Below, piece after piece: positions 11,344 to 21,400 of a DNA stretch of 64,000 bases. The notes beneath the pieces are model-generated. The model searched no databases. It was not told the origin of the DNA and saw only the letters and a program-made list of their open reading frames with translations. The translations under genes were made by a program, and so were the position numbers. The DNA is from Nageia nagi (lineage: Eukaryota > Pinophyta): NCBI GenBank assembly GCA_050084985.1, contig JBITNC010000001.1, forward strand, positions 65,472,001 through 65,536,000, written 5' to 3'. Each line of letters starts with the position of its first letter. Within the stretch, counting starts at the first letter, position 1.

Positions 11344-11453
11344 GAGACTCACATATCAGCTTAAAGTTGATCGACTACTATGTACAGTAAAACCAGTTAT
11401 GGTTAATGCTTGTATTGTAAACCATTTTATCAAATGGTAATGTAGTGAGTCTC
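11344..11453 (+). other. Structured element before the PPT: long-range stem and hairpin
   Basis: GAGACTCAC (11344-11352) is the exact reverse complement of GTGAGTCTC (11445-11453). Between them lies a hairpin, ACCATTT-TATC-AAATGGT (11421-11438). Close relatives of the layout survive in both Copia-B 3' regions (about 55807-55877 and 57112-57217). It is probably an RNA structure in the genomic transcript. Confidence 0.6.
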
Positions 11454-11577
11454 ATACTAGTTCTCAAAAAGATTCTCAAATATGTAAATGTTCTCATCTC
11501 CACTTGTATCTCTATGGAGGAGAACTCTCTCTTACTCTCTCTCTTCTCTCTTCTACGCTCTATCCCAATATTACATT

Positions 11578-11586
11578 AAGGGGGAG
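11578..11586 (+). other. Copia-A polypurine tract
   Basis: AAGGGGGAG directly abuts the TG of the 3' LTR. It primes plus-strand synthesis in this class of elements. Confidence 0.9.
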
Positions 11587-12089
11587 TGTTAGAATTTGTA
11601 ATGAAATATTGTGAATTCCTAAACTCCTTGTAAATTCAATTAATCACTTAAAGGATATGTAGATACCTTAAAAGATTAATTGAATTCTTTATTATGTGTG
11701 GACTTTGACCTAACCATGGGGTTGGTTGGTAGGTTAAAGTTAGGTCACACATTTATTGTAACCCTAACCTTACCCTTGGGTTAAAGGGAGGTTAGGGAGG
11801 TGCTCTAAAATTATAAATAGAGGGCCTCTCCTCTTGTAATACACATCTAAGTTTGAGGAGTAAGATTACTCTACTTGGTTGTGTAGGAGAGAGCAAGAGA
11901 ATAGTTGTAAGAGGCATAGTTGAGAATACGAGAGCTAGTTGTGGATGTACTCCCAAGGAGGGAGGAACCACATTACATGGTGTCATATTGTGTGAATGTG
12001 TTAGTAGCTTGTAGATGTTTACATGTTGAATGTGTTTGAGCTTTCTATAGTCTTGGACCTTGGGAATTAGATCTAGGCTAATTCCATCA
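11587..12089 (+). repeat. Copia-A 3' LTR
   Basis: This 503-bp copy of 2952-3454 has four substitutions. It is followed by the GTTAA target duplication at 12090-12094. Confidence 0.95.
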
Positions 12090-12094
12090 GTTAA

Positions 12095-13111
12095 CTTAAG
12101 ATTGGCAAGGTTATGGATAGGATCCTTCATAATGGAATCCATAATGGTAGCAATATGGAGGACAAAATTGGTAGAACTATAGTAATCATCCAGTATAAGG
12201 ACAATGAAGGTAAGGTTTGCTACTACCACCATTTAATCAATAACAGCAAATGAATCAGCAATAATAACCTCCAAAGCAACCTGCTCTTATAGCTCAACCT
12301 ATTCCAAACCCAAATAATAACAAGCATGCTCTAGTGCTTGCTTATCAAATTGATTAAGGAGACACTGCATTAGTAAATGCTATTCAATGTAATAAAATTG
12401 AGCTTTCATCTAGTAAGAAATTACCAGATCTTGTACCTCCTATCATCATAAAAGTTGAGGTGGATAGCTCAGATGAATCTCCAAGACAACACATAGAATA
12501 TAGCTAGGAGCCACCAATAGAAATAATTCTACCTGTAAACAACAAAGAGCTTTGGATAGAAGTTACTTTGTATTTAGAAAGACTAATGGAAAAACCCTAA
12601 GAAACTAAATTAGAACTATTGTAAGAGATAAGGAAATTGAATATCTCAATACATGTATTACAAGTAATCAAACAAGTTCTTGAGCTAAACAAGTTGGTTA
12701 AAAAACTATGCATCCAAAAAGGAGGAGGAAGAAGAAAGAAGGTCTATCCAAATACTATTAAAGTAGATGGTAAAGTAGCTAATCTTTTGGTTGGAAATTT
12801 GGTAATTCCTAAGTATGGCAATCTAGGTAATCCTGTTATTACCATTTTCTTAGGAGTCACTAAAGTGCCCAATGTTTTTGTTAACTTGGGAGCAATAATA
12901 AATATCATGACTTTGGATATCTCTCAAAAGCTATTCTTGTCAAATATACAACCCACTTCAACTATGTTGCAGATGGCAAACCAAACAATGGCCAAGCTAG
13001 AAGGAATCATGGAAGATGTCCAAATAATAGTAGATTCTTGGAGCTATCCAATAGATTTTCTACTTCTAAATATAAGACCACAACCTTTTGGATATTTCAA
13101 ATCCTTAAGCA
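12095..13111 (+). pseudogene. Gypsy-1 protease region, decayed
   Basis: This continues Gypsy-1 beyond the Copia-A insertion, on the same strand as its gag. 12095-12636 is broken low-quality coding sequence. The piece 12637-13131 reads as a retropepsin-like domain. A KVDGKVANLLVGNLVIPKYGN stretch is followed by the active-site region VNLGAIINIM, where families normally have DLG; the Asp is Asn here. A TMLQMANQTMAKLEGIMEDV stretch and an IDFLLLNI segment follow. It is inactive and stops at a junction near 13111. No RT, RNase H or integrase of this element is in the window. Confidence 0.65.
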
Positions 13112-13166
13112 TGAACCTCCAAAGATGTTAAAGATGAAAACTCTAAGTATGGCTCTAGATACCGAT

Positions 13167-13696
13167 TGAAAGAATCAAGCTTACAAGACTAATTCCTAAT
13201 TACCTAAGATCACTTGAAGAATATTTCAAATCCTTAGGCATTAAGAACACACACTCAAAATAATATTCATACAAGATAATACCAATATAAAGTGGTTCCT
13301 CCAACCATGGAAGAACATCCACTAATCTAAGATCTTATTCCTTAATTAGCACTCTCTTACAATTCACTTTCTCACTTCTCATAAAACCTAAACAAGAGCA
13401 TAACTTTGCTACAAACTTGAGGGAGCAATCTCAAGGAGAGGGCCTTCTATGTATAGACCAAAATATTCCCTTGAATCACCATATTAGTCATTGTACAATG
13501 TCATGACATGCATCACCCTTTTACCCAAGGGGCATGCTCATGAGATGAAGTGTAGGATACATTATATTATCATATTTATAAATACATAAGAGCTATCTAA
13601 GGATACTTTTAAGTATTCATAAATTTGAATTATCATATTCAATATTAAGTGAATTACATTAAGAAACCTTACAATAATGCATTATACATTGCAACA
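13167..13696 (-). mobile_element. Truncated copia 5' end: LTR plus PBS
   Basis: Read on the minus strand, this is a 530-bp LTR starting TGTTGCAATGTATAATGC and ending in TTTCA. A degenerate Met-type PBS (13151-13164) and about 40 bp of leader follow it. It belongs to a Copia-B subfamily: the blocks CATGAGCATGCCCCTTGGG and GGATGTNCT...GGAGGAACCACTT are shared. The rest of the element is absent; the sequence switches to Gypsy-1 at 13111. Confidence 0.8.
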
Positions 13697-14080
13697 AAAG
13701 ATCTCTCTTTTTCCAACTTAGGGAATTAAGAGAAACCCTTGAGAAAAAAGAGAAGAAAATGCTCTACAACTCCCCCCAAAGGGAAAGAAAAGATGTTAGA
13801 TGCTTTCCATCATTGTTCAAGAAGGAAATCCAAGGACTCGATGAGGGAGGATATTTTCTATAATTTGGTTGATTCAAGGGATGTATGTCACAAAAGGAAA
13901 AAAGAAAAAAATTCCAACAAAGACCTCCACTTGTAAGAAAGGAAAATAAAAGATGGAGGTGGCTCCAAAGTAGAAAGAGACCCTGTCATAGTTGGAAAAT
14001 TTAGAGGCAATAATTAGTGGCCGTGTAGGGATGATCAAGTTGGCTATTGAATCCAATAGAGAGATTACCAAGGCTTTCAA
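13697..14080 (+). pseudogene. Lys/Arg-rich fragment of an unidentified element
   Basis: Coding-like but broken sequence (RKKRRKCSTTPPKGKEK, then RRKSKDSMRE). The same reading occurs at 57930-58160 and 62538-62790. In the 57930 copy the frame is longer and is not interrupted by the LTR, so the minus-strand LTR inserted into this sequence. I do not recognise a domain; it may be the charged N-terminal part of a transposon-encoded protein. Confidence 0.45.
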
Positions 14081-14346
14081 ATCTTTGAAGAGAAATCTCT
14101 GAGAAGTAGTTTCTAACTGAGGGGTCCAAGGTTGGAGGTTGCTGATTTTGAATTTAGACACCTTGTTTAGCTTTTTCAAGGAGTTGATCTCATCTTATAT
14201 ATATATATATATAATCTCTGAAGAGAAATCTCTTAGAAGTAGGTTGTAACTGAGGGGTCCAAGGTTGGAGGTTGCTGATTTTGAATTTAGACACCTTGTT
14301 TAGCTTTTTCGAGGAGTTGATCTCATCTTATATATATATATATATA
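14081..14346 (+). repeat. 133-bp tandem duplication ending in (TA)n
   Basis: Two units, 14081-14213 and 14214-14346, each run from ATCTYTGAAGAGAAATCTC to a TATATATA tract. The second composite copy (62920-63090) has one unit, so the duplication is specific to this copy. Confidence 0.85.
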
Positions 14347-16085
14347 TTAGTTTAGTTTCTTTTTCAATTATAATGACTATTACTTATGTTTAGTAATTTT
14401 GTTGTACTTAGGCCTAAATACTTCCATAAAACGTAAAGGTTGAGGGTTTTCCTCAAAACCCCAATTCTCAATTGATATCAAGCAAATAAAAAAAGATTCA
14501 AAAGTTTTAGATTTTTAAAATTACTAATTAAATTTATTTGATGAGGAACATGTGAAACATTCATAAGTTTAGAAAGATTTAATAATTTAATAAATATAAT
14601 CTTCATTAGTTATTTTGTATATTTCATCTCATAAAATATAAAGAATTTTTAAATATATTTTACTTTAAAATAAATAATGACACATTTAAATCAAGGAATA
14701 CTTAAATGATACTAGATTGATTATTTATGAAAGCACAAAAAAATCATTTATTGTGTCTCTATAGTAATAAAGAGGTGGTTGAGAGCTCATGGGTTGCTTA
14801 CTTACAATTACAATATTTTTACAAAGAAATGGTTGAAGTTATTTTATAATTTTTTTAATATTTAATTTTTATTTTGTGATATTTTTTGTTGGGTATGTTT
14901 CATCCTTTGTAAAGGAAATATTATGTACAACTACATTTTGGTGCAAGTGAGAAACGAAAATCCTTTACTACTCCAAATGAGACAAAATTTAACATGGAGA
15001 TTATACACATTCATACCTTTCCAACGATCTAAAGAACACATAAAACAGAGCTGTGGGTAAAATGTTATGGCTTCTACAAGTTGACTATTTTTATAAAGAT
15101 TGCACCTACGTTTTCCAAGGGTAGAGTTGGATAAAATGTAATGGGTGGTTTTAGCCCATGGTTTTATGCTCATTGTATTGTAATACTACTATGTGGTATT
15201 TGGATGGATTTATCTTATAAACATGGTAGTGTAATATGCATCAAGTATCTTTTAGATCAATGCTTTTCCCCGGGGCTAGGCACGGAAGAGCATGATGGAG
15301 TATTCTAGAATAATCTTTGAATAATCTTGAAAGGATGTCCATGGAGGTATTCTTGTAATCCATTCCTCCATAGAGAACATAAGAAGAATTGTTTGTAATC
15401 ACGATGGAGTGATTATGTTGTGGGTGAAGAAGAAACCATGTTTGAGAAGCCTGCTGGAAGATGGAGAGAGGGTGTTGCAGTAAGATTGTTGTTTTGTTCT
15501 TCATTCATGTATTTGTAATTGCTAGAATAATAGAATTATTGTGCTAATGCTTCTCTGAGGATGTAACTCAAGAATGTTGAATGAACCTCATTAAATTTGA
15601 TGTTCTTCTTTTGTCTACATACTTTATTTTTGTTGTTAATTAATTTAATTCACATAAATCAAAATGCTAAATCTCAATATTTTTATATAATAATTTATTT
15701 TTTTAATATTTATTAATCTTTATTCATAAATATACTTTTACTTATTTTCATTTATTAATATTTATATAATATATAAAAAGTATTCATCCAATTATAATTA
15801 TAATTATAATTTATGAACATTACCATCTTTAAGATATACAGATACGAAAAATTAAGATAACCAACTTTATTGATAAAAAGCAAAACGTAATCAACTTCAT
15901 AAACTACAAATACTATTTTGCTCCTAGGTACTTTTTGAGTTCACATAAAAATAAAATACTAAACTTCTACAACCATTGATTACATAGGATGCTACCAACT
16001 TTCCAAACTACAACCATTTTCTAAACTACAAAATATTACTCAATGAAAAAAACTATCGGTACATTTTCTGGCGACACTGCTGCTG
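14347..16085. other. AT-rich tail and intergenic region
   Basis: There is no gene. 14347-15258 is the tail of the composite repeat. 15240-15640 has an LTR-like texture (for example GAGGATGTAACTCAAGAATG near 15560) but no partner. The part nearest the LRR gene should hold its 3' UTR. A TTTATT at 15866-15871, AATAAA on the minus strand, lies about 215 bp past the stop and is a candidate polyadenylation signal. Confidence 0.5.
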
Positions 16086-18416
16086 CTACTTTGGAAATCG
16101 GTAAACTCCAATTCGGCGTCGGACTTCTGAGCCCATCACCATATTCCTCATTCTGCCCCATCCAAAAATGATACCCATTGTCACAACAATTCCAATCACA
16201 AATCCCATTGCAAGACCAATCACTGAGATATTTTCATCCACACTCCTCCACAATGACCATGTGGACTCCTCTACACGATCAGGCTTTGCTGGTTTGTCGC
16301 TGTTTTGGTTGCATTTTGGTAAAGGGCGTCCGCATAGACCCTCATTGTCCCTGAATGACCTCTCGAAGAACGTCCAAAATTGAGTTCCAGTGGGTATGGC
16401 TCCAGAAAGCCTGTTTGACGAAACGTCCAGAGACGCCAACTTGGACAGGTTGGAAAGCTCCTCGGGAATGCGGCCTCTCAGCTTGTTGTGAGACAAATCC
16501 AACTGCTCCAGAGTTGATATCCTTCCAATGGATGGCGGTATCTTCCCTTCTAGTCCATTTCTAGACAGATTTAGTAACCGCAGGCTACTCAGGCTCCCTA
16601 TGCTTGCCGGTACTTCACCTGTGAGATTGTTGCTCGACAAGTCAAGGATGGTGTTTGCCGCCAGTACATAGTCGATAGTATATTCCTGACCTTTGATTAC
16701 AACCATCATATCTTCGTAGAGGGTATTACCACTCAGTTGGGGATCTCCAAGGATTCCAAACCCAGAAAGACGCTGGAGTTGATCGGGTATTCTTCCCTGT
16801 AATCTATTGTTGGACAAATCCAGAACTTGTAGGTGGGTGAGGTTGGTAATCCATGGAGGAATACTGCCTTGAATCATATTATAGCCTAAACTTAAAACTC
16901 TCAACTCCTTAAAATTTGCCAAGTAAGGAGAAAGCTCACCAGTCAATCTATTCCTTCTCAGATCCAGAAGGCGGATCTGCGTACAGTTGGAGAGGGATGG
17001 AGGCAGAGTCCCAGACAAATGATTAGAGTGTGCAGAAAGAACCTCCAGAGAAGAGGAAAATATTATGTCTCTGAGACCTCCATTGAATGAATTGTTGGAC
17101 AGCTTCAGCTTCTTTAGAGATGTAAAGTTGCTCAGTGAAGCTGGAATTCTGCCTGATAGAAGATTATCTGTCAGTAACAAATCTTTCATGGACTTACAGT
17201 TGCCTAGCGATTCTGGAATCTTTCCGTGGAGCATGTTTTGGGACAAAACTAATTGTGTCAGGGCAGTGCATTTACCAATATCCTCAGGAAGCGGCCCTTT
17301 AAGTCTATTATTTGTTAAGTCCAGCCATTCAAGATTGCTACAATTACCTAGTTCAGCAGGAACAGTTCCTGTAAGATTCCCCGGACCAAAGAGGGATAAT
17401 TGACCAAGCTGTTTCAAATTTCCTAATTCCCGAGGTATTTTGCCATGCAATAAATTACCTCCGATAAATATTACTCTCAGGGAAGAACAATTACCTATCG
17501 CTGGAGGAATTTGGCTTTCTAACTTGCTGTTAGATAGATCTAGTAACTCTAGTTTGTCAAGCCTTCCAAACTCAGGCGGGATTGAACCTGAGAGACTGTT
17601 TTGGCCCAGAATCAGTGTTACCAGAGAAGTGCAGTTGCTCAGAGAAGTGGGAATATTTCCAAACAGATCATTGTATGACAAGCGGAGGTGCTCTAACTCT
17701 GGAAGCCGACCAAACTCTGGTGGTATGCTTCCATTCAGGTTGTTTTTTGAAAGTCTGATCCACTGAAGATGTTTGCAATCAGCCAGAGATTTGGGTATAC
17801 AACCCGTAAGTTGGTTAGATCTGAGGTCCAGCACCCTCAATGATTTTAGCTGTCCCAGCTGTGGTGGAATATTTCCTGTGAAATGATTGAGGGAGAGATT
17901 CAAAGTGCACAGTAAGGAAAGATCTCCCAAGGAAGGAGAAATGGTACCTTGCAATTGGAGATCGGGGAGGATGATGGCAACCACTCTTTGAGTATGTTTT
18001 CTGCACCAAACACCGTTCCACGAGCACACCTCGTCCGAATTGTTTGCAGTCCAAGTGGAGAGCGCTTGCAGTGGATCGGACTTTAAGCCGTTTCGGAAGG
18101 ACAGGAGAGCTTCCATATCCCTCCTATCACCCGAACCGTCTTCTCCAAGCAGCTTACGCCCATTTGAGACCAAAAAACTTCGTCCCACTGAATGCCTATG
18201 CAAAAAGCTTTTCTCCCCAAAATATGTATGGTTAGCAATTTTGGCATCAGTGATTGCGAAAGCTAAGCTCAGCAACATCTTCATCATTATTGACACACCA
18301 CCCATTTCACTCCTCATCATTTCTAGATATGAGAACATGCAAGAGGCCTCCAAATTTATAGGATGTCTGTAGATTGGACAAAACTGAAATAAATAATAAT
18401 ATTTTTTTTTTTCCAT
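16086..18416 (-). CDS. LRR receptor-like protein (RLP), membrane-anchored, no kinase
   Basis: An intact intronless frame of 776 codons. A hydrophobic, signal-peptide-like segment lies at residues 44-56. The LRR N-cap is at about 97-138, with the paired-Cys motif CSWNGVWC. About 17 LRRs of 24 residues (LxxLxLxxNxLxGxIPxxLGxL) follow from 144. An island with YEDMMVVIKGQEYTIDY comes next, then four more LRRs, a C-cap (GLCGRPLPKC), an acidic spacer, a membrane helix at about 730-753 with GxxxG, and a 23-residue basic tail. The 17 + island + 4 layout is typical of plant RLPs, which act at the plasma membrane with a co-receptor kinase in immune or developmental signalling. The ligand cannot be inferred. 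The first ATG is uncertain: starts at residue 33, 34 or 44 put the signal peptide nearer the N-terminus. Confidence 0.92.
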   Translation of the reverse strand: MEKKKYYYLFQFCPIYRHPINLEASCMFSYLEMMRSEMGGVSIMMKMLLSLAFAITDAKIANHTYFGEKSFLHRHSVGRSFLVSNGRKLLGEDGSGDRRDMEALLSFRNGLKSDPLQALSTWTANNSDEVCSWNGVWCRKHTQRVVAIILPDLQLQGTISPSLGDLSLLCTLNLSLNHFTGNIPPQLGQLKSLRVLDLRSNQLTGCIPKSLADCKHLQWIRLSKNNLNGSIPPEFGRLPELEHLRLSYNDLFGNIPTSLSNCTSLVTLILGQNSLSGSIPPEFGRLDKLELLDLSNSKLESQIPPAIGNCSSLRVIFIGGNLLHGKIPRELGNLKQLGQLSLFGPGNLTGTVPAELGNCSNLEWLDLTNNRLKGPLPEDIGKCTALTQLVLSQNMLHGKIPESLGNCKSMKDLLLTDNLLSGRIPASLSNFTSLKKLKLSNNSFNGGLRDIIFSSSLEVLSAHSNHLSGTLPPSLSNCTQIRLLDLRRNRLTGELSPYLANFKELRVLSLGYNMIQGSIPPWITNLTHLQVLDLSNNRLQGRIPDQLQRLSGFGILGDPQLSGNTLYEDMMVVIKGQEYTIDYVLAANTILDLSSNNLTGEVPASIGSLSSLRLLNLSRNGLEGKIPPSIGRISTLEQLDLSHNKLRGRIPEELSNLSKLASLDVSSNRLSGAIPTGTQFWTFFERSFRDNEGLCGRPLPKCNQNSDKPAKPDRVEESTWSLWRSVDENISVIGLAMGFVIGIVVTMGIIFGWGRMRNMVMGSEVRRRIGVYRFPK
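18354..18360 (-). promoter_or_regulatory. Possible TATA box inside the annotated N-terminus
   Basis: On the minus strand, CCTATAAATTTGG lies 34-40 nt upstream of the Met-33/Met-34 codons (18320, 18317). If it is the real core promoter, translation starts at 18320 or below and the first 32 residues are not made. Confidence 0.35.
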
Positions 18417-21400
18417 ACTTTTCCCAACTCAAGTCTTCTCTTAATTGTCGTATAAACGGGGAAGACGTAGAAAGTATGAATAACAAACTCGCTTTCTTTT
18501 GCGGGAGAAAAACAAAATGCCAAAAAGAGGTTATTTGTCCGTCGTCTGTACGCCATCACGCGATTTTGTGGATCCAACGGCGGAAAACTCTTGTCTTGCC
18601 ATCGGACGTGCAATATCGAACTGTTGAACGTGTGAAAGGGTTCGGAGAGGATGGATGAGCTGTCAATCGTCTCTCCGTTTGCCATTATTTCTTCACACTC
18701 AGAGTGAGATAAAACAATTCTAATTGGAGAAAAACTAGCAATTGCGATGGGTATATGGAAAATTAATTTGTAGAGGGTGAGGTGAGGTGGGCTGTTTTTC
18801 CTGGTTGTTGCGGTAATGGAGCATTTTGATAATTTGTATAATAAGTTAATGATCAAGGTCAAAACATTTGATTTGTAAATTTGGTTAATTTAAATTGATA
18901 ATATATTTATTTAGTATTTTATATTTTTTAAGGTATACGAAGAATATAAAAATTATTTATGGTATTTGATATTGGAAAAATGAAAAGTAAAAAGTATTTA
19001 AAAATAAATTAATAAAATGTAAATTTATATGAAAATTCTACAAAAATATAGATTTAAAAAAAAATTGTTTTAAGATTATAAATGTAAGAAGAAGTTATCA
19101 ATTTTAAAGGTTTAGAATACAATGCTATTTTGTAAGAATAATAATTTTTATTTTTTCTAATTATAACAATATATAAAAGGAAGATGCTTTTTTTTAGTGA
19201 AAAAACATAGTATGTCACACGTAAAGTACAATGCATTCAATTATATATTCAATTCAAAATCCAAAATATCCATTGATGGAAAGATTAAATATCCAAAATG
19301 TCAAAAGGTTTTACAAATATCTTCTCATAGATGACCAACAGTTTATATATTAAAAACTATAAATCTTCATGGAATGACAAATATTTACATCGTCATCTTA
19401 TATGGTAACCTACAAAAAGTATAAAATTATGATAACTTTAGCATACGTAAGAAAAATAATATAATTGCATGAAATCAAGTAACATATTTAAAAAATGAAT
19501 TGTTACCTATTAATATATTTATCATATGGTTCTCTCTTAAATGCAAATATGTTCTTTAAGTGCTCTTCAAATTTTTTAGGAACTCCTCGAACTTGGCAAA
19601 GTCTAGAAATCCTTTTTCTGATACACCATACCAAAAAACTTATCAACTACTTTTTCATAGAATTTTCGAGCCTTTATGATTTTTTATTTCATGTAGTATT
19701 TTGGATAGAGCATCTATGGATGCGAAGTCATAAACTTGTCATTCTCCTCCATGTGGATATAATTGGAAATCTAGTATGAGTATGACATATGTTAACCAAG
19801 AAAAAGGAAAATAAATAATTTAAACTACATTAGAACATAATAAAGTAATAATCTATTTTTGTATATAAACCACGATAAAAGATGTTTGCATAATTAAATA
19901 GCATTTAAGTAGTAGTTATTATGTTTGTTGATTGCTAAATATTATCCATTATAAATTTGATTGAAAATTTGATACTAACAAGTCTCAATATAATACAATT
20001 TGGTAACATTGAAAATCATTGTCAATGATTTCTTTTGAATTTTGAATTAATTGTAGAATAACATAAATTAAATATTATTTAATTAGTTAATTAATCAACA
20101 TTTGATATATTAATAATTTAACCAAATAACATTTTTAAAGTAATAGCTAATATGTTTCTTGATTGGTAAATATTATGCATTATAAATATTATTGAGAATA
20201 TGATACACATGTTCGTATAATAGAATTTGAAAACTTTTAAATTTAAAGCAAATTTGGAAGTACAAACACTTTAATTTTTTTCATTTGTTTCAGAAATGAT
20301 TTATAAGGGAAAAAATAAACATTCAATAAATATTGAAACAAACCTAGATTGGCTAAAAATTTACTTGAGAACTTTGTGTGGCCGCATTTGTTAGTGAAAT
20401 CAGACGTTCCTCTTCTTTTTTGTGACTTTTGACATACGAGATAAGTTACATGTGTGCATATCTTTGGAATGTGAATGCAAGGTGTATGCAAAGTGAGGAT
20501 AGTCCATAAACTTTTGAAATAGTTTTGAAAGTAAGCTCTTGATTATGAGTGTTGTCGATGTCAATTGTTACCCTTTCATGTGTAGGCCTTGTGATTTGTG
20601 TATTGTTAAGGTCCATGCCATTTTGAGTGAGATTTGACATCGTTGACCATATTTTAAAGGGATTATAGGGATATATTTTGATCCCAAATTGATCCTATGT
20701 AATGTTTGAATTGAACAACAATAAATAAGGGAAGTTGAGGTAGCTTTTTGATAACCTTATAAATAATTGATCTGACTTGTCCAAGTGCACCATTGATAAG
20801 CCCTATTTCTACCAATACATTTAAACATAACATAACCTTGTGGTCAATACAAAAGAGTAACTATGAAGTTGTTCTTCATTTAGATTTGAGAATGTTGAGC
20901 CTCGTAGTTTCTTTGTAATAGATATGGAGATAGACCTTATTTCTAATCCAATGTGCAAGCCTCAACTTGTAAGTGAAAGCTCAAGGGAGGTAAGTAGTAT
21001 GGTACTTAAAAGTAAACTCTTGAGGCCTCTGGCATACCCCTCAACCCAAAATCCTCTTCAATACAAAATGAGGAAATTTATTATATAGTGAAACCATTTT
21101 ATTTGTTGTAAAAAGATGCATAGAAAAAAGGTAGACCATTTTATAAGGTTCAGCTTGAATCTTATATGTAATATTAGAGCTTGCCAATATATAATTACAC
21201 GTTCTACATTTTGTTAATTTTATAAAATTCCATAGAAAATAATTTTTGGAAGATCCTCACCACTTTGATAAAAAAAAATTATACAATATTATAAATGTTG
21301 TAAAGTTACACCATAGTGTCCCCCCATAGAAGGTTGAAACCTACATAGGGATTTCCATTGCAAATGGTAAGTAGGTTAGGTCATTGAAAAATATCACTAA

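Larger units (their letters stand above)
2952..12089 (+). mobile_element. Copia-A: complete Ty1/copia retrotransposon
   Basis: This is a structurally complete LTR retrotransposon of 9138 bp. The TG...CA LTRs at 2952-3454 and 11587-12089 are both 503 bp and differ at four positions by my count (about 0.8%), so the insertion is recent. A perfect GTTAA target duplication flanks it (2947-2951 and 12090-12094). The order is LTR, Met-type PBS, 3-kb leader, gag-PR-INT-RT-RNaseH in one frame, 1-kb structured 3' region, polypurine tract, LTR. Integrase, RT and RNase H follow the Ty1/copia order. It interrupts Gypsy-1 between gag and protease in the same orientation. An in-frame stop and a changed integrase residue suggest it cannot move by itself. 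Confidence 0.95.
13112..15258. repeat. Copy 1 of a 2-kb composite direct repeat
   Basis: This segment reappears at 61953-64000 in the same orientation, with high similarity by eye. Both copies start at TGAACCTCCAAAGATG. They include a truncated minus-strand copia LTR, a Lys/Arg-rich coding fragment, a TA-rich tract and a long AT-rich tail. Copy 2 runs into the window edge, so the true length is greater. Copy 1 carries an extra 133-bp tandem duplication. Confidence 0.9.

Noticed and set aside
16168-18372. Plus-strand open frames of 60-112 codons opposite the LRR gene
   Set aside because: They are shadows of the LRR coding strand. The regular 24-codon repeat keeps the antisense frames open.
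18356-18862. 168-codon minus-strand open frame upstream of the LRR gene
   Set aside because: No domain, signal or family resemblance. It overlaps the LRR gene start and the promoter region, and its composition is not gene-like.
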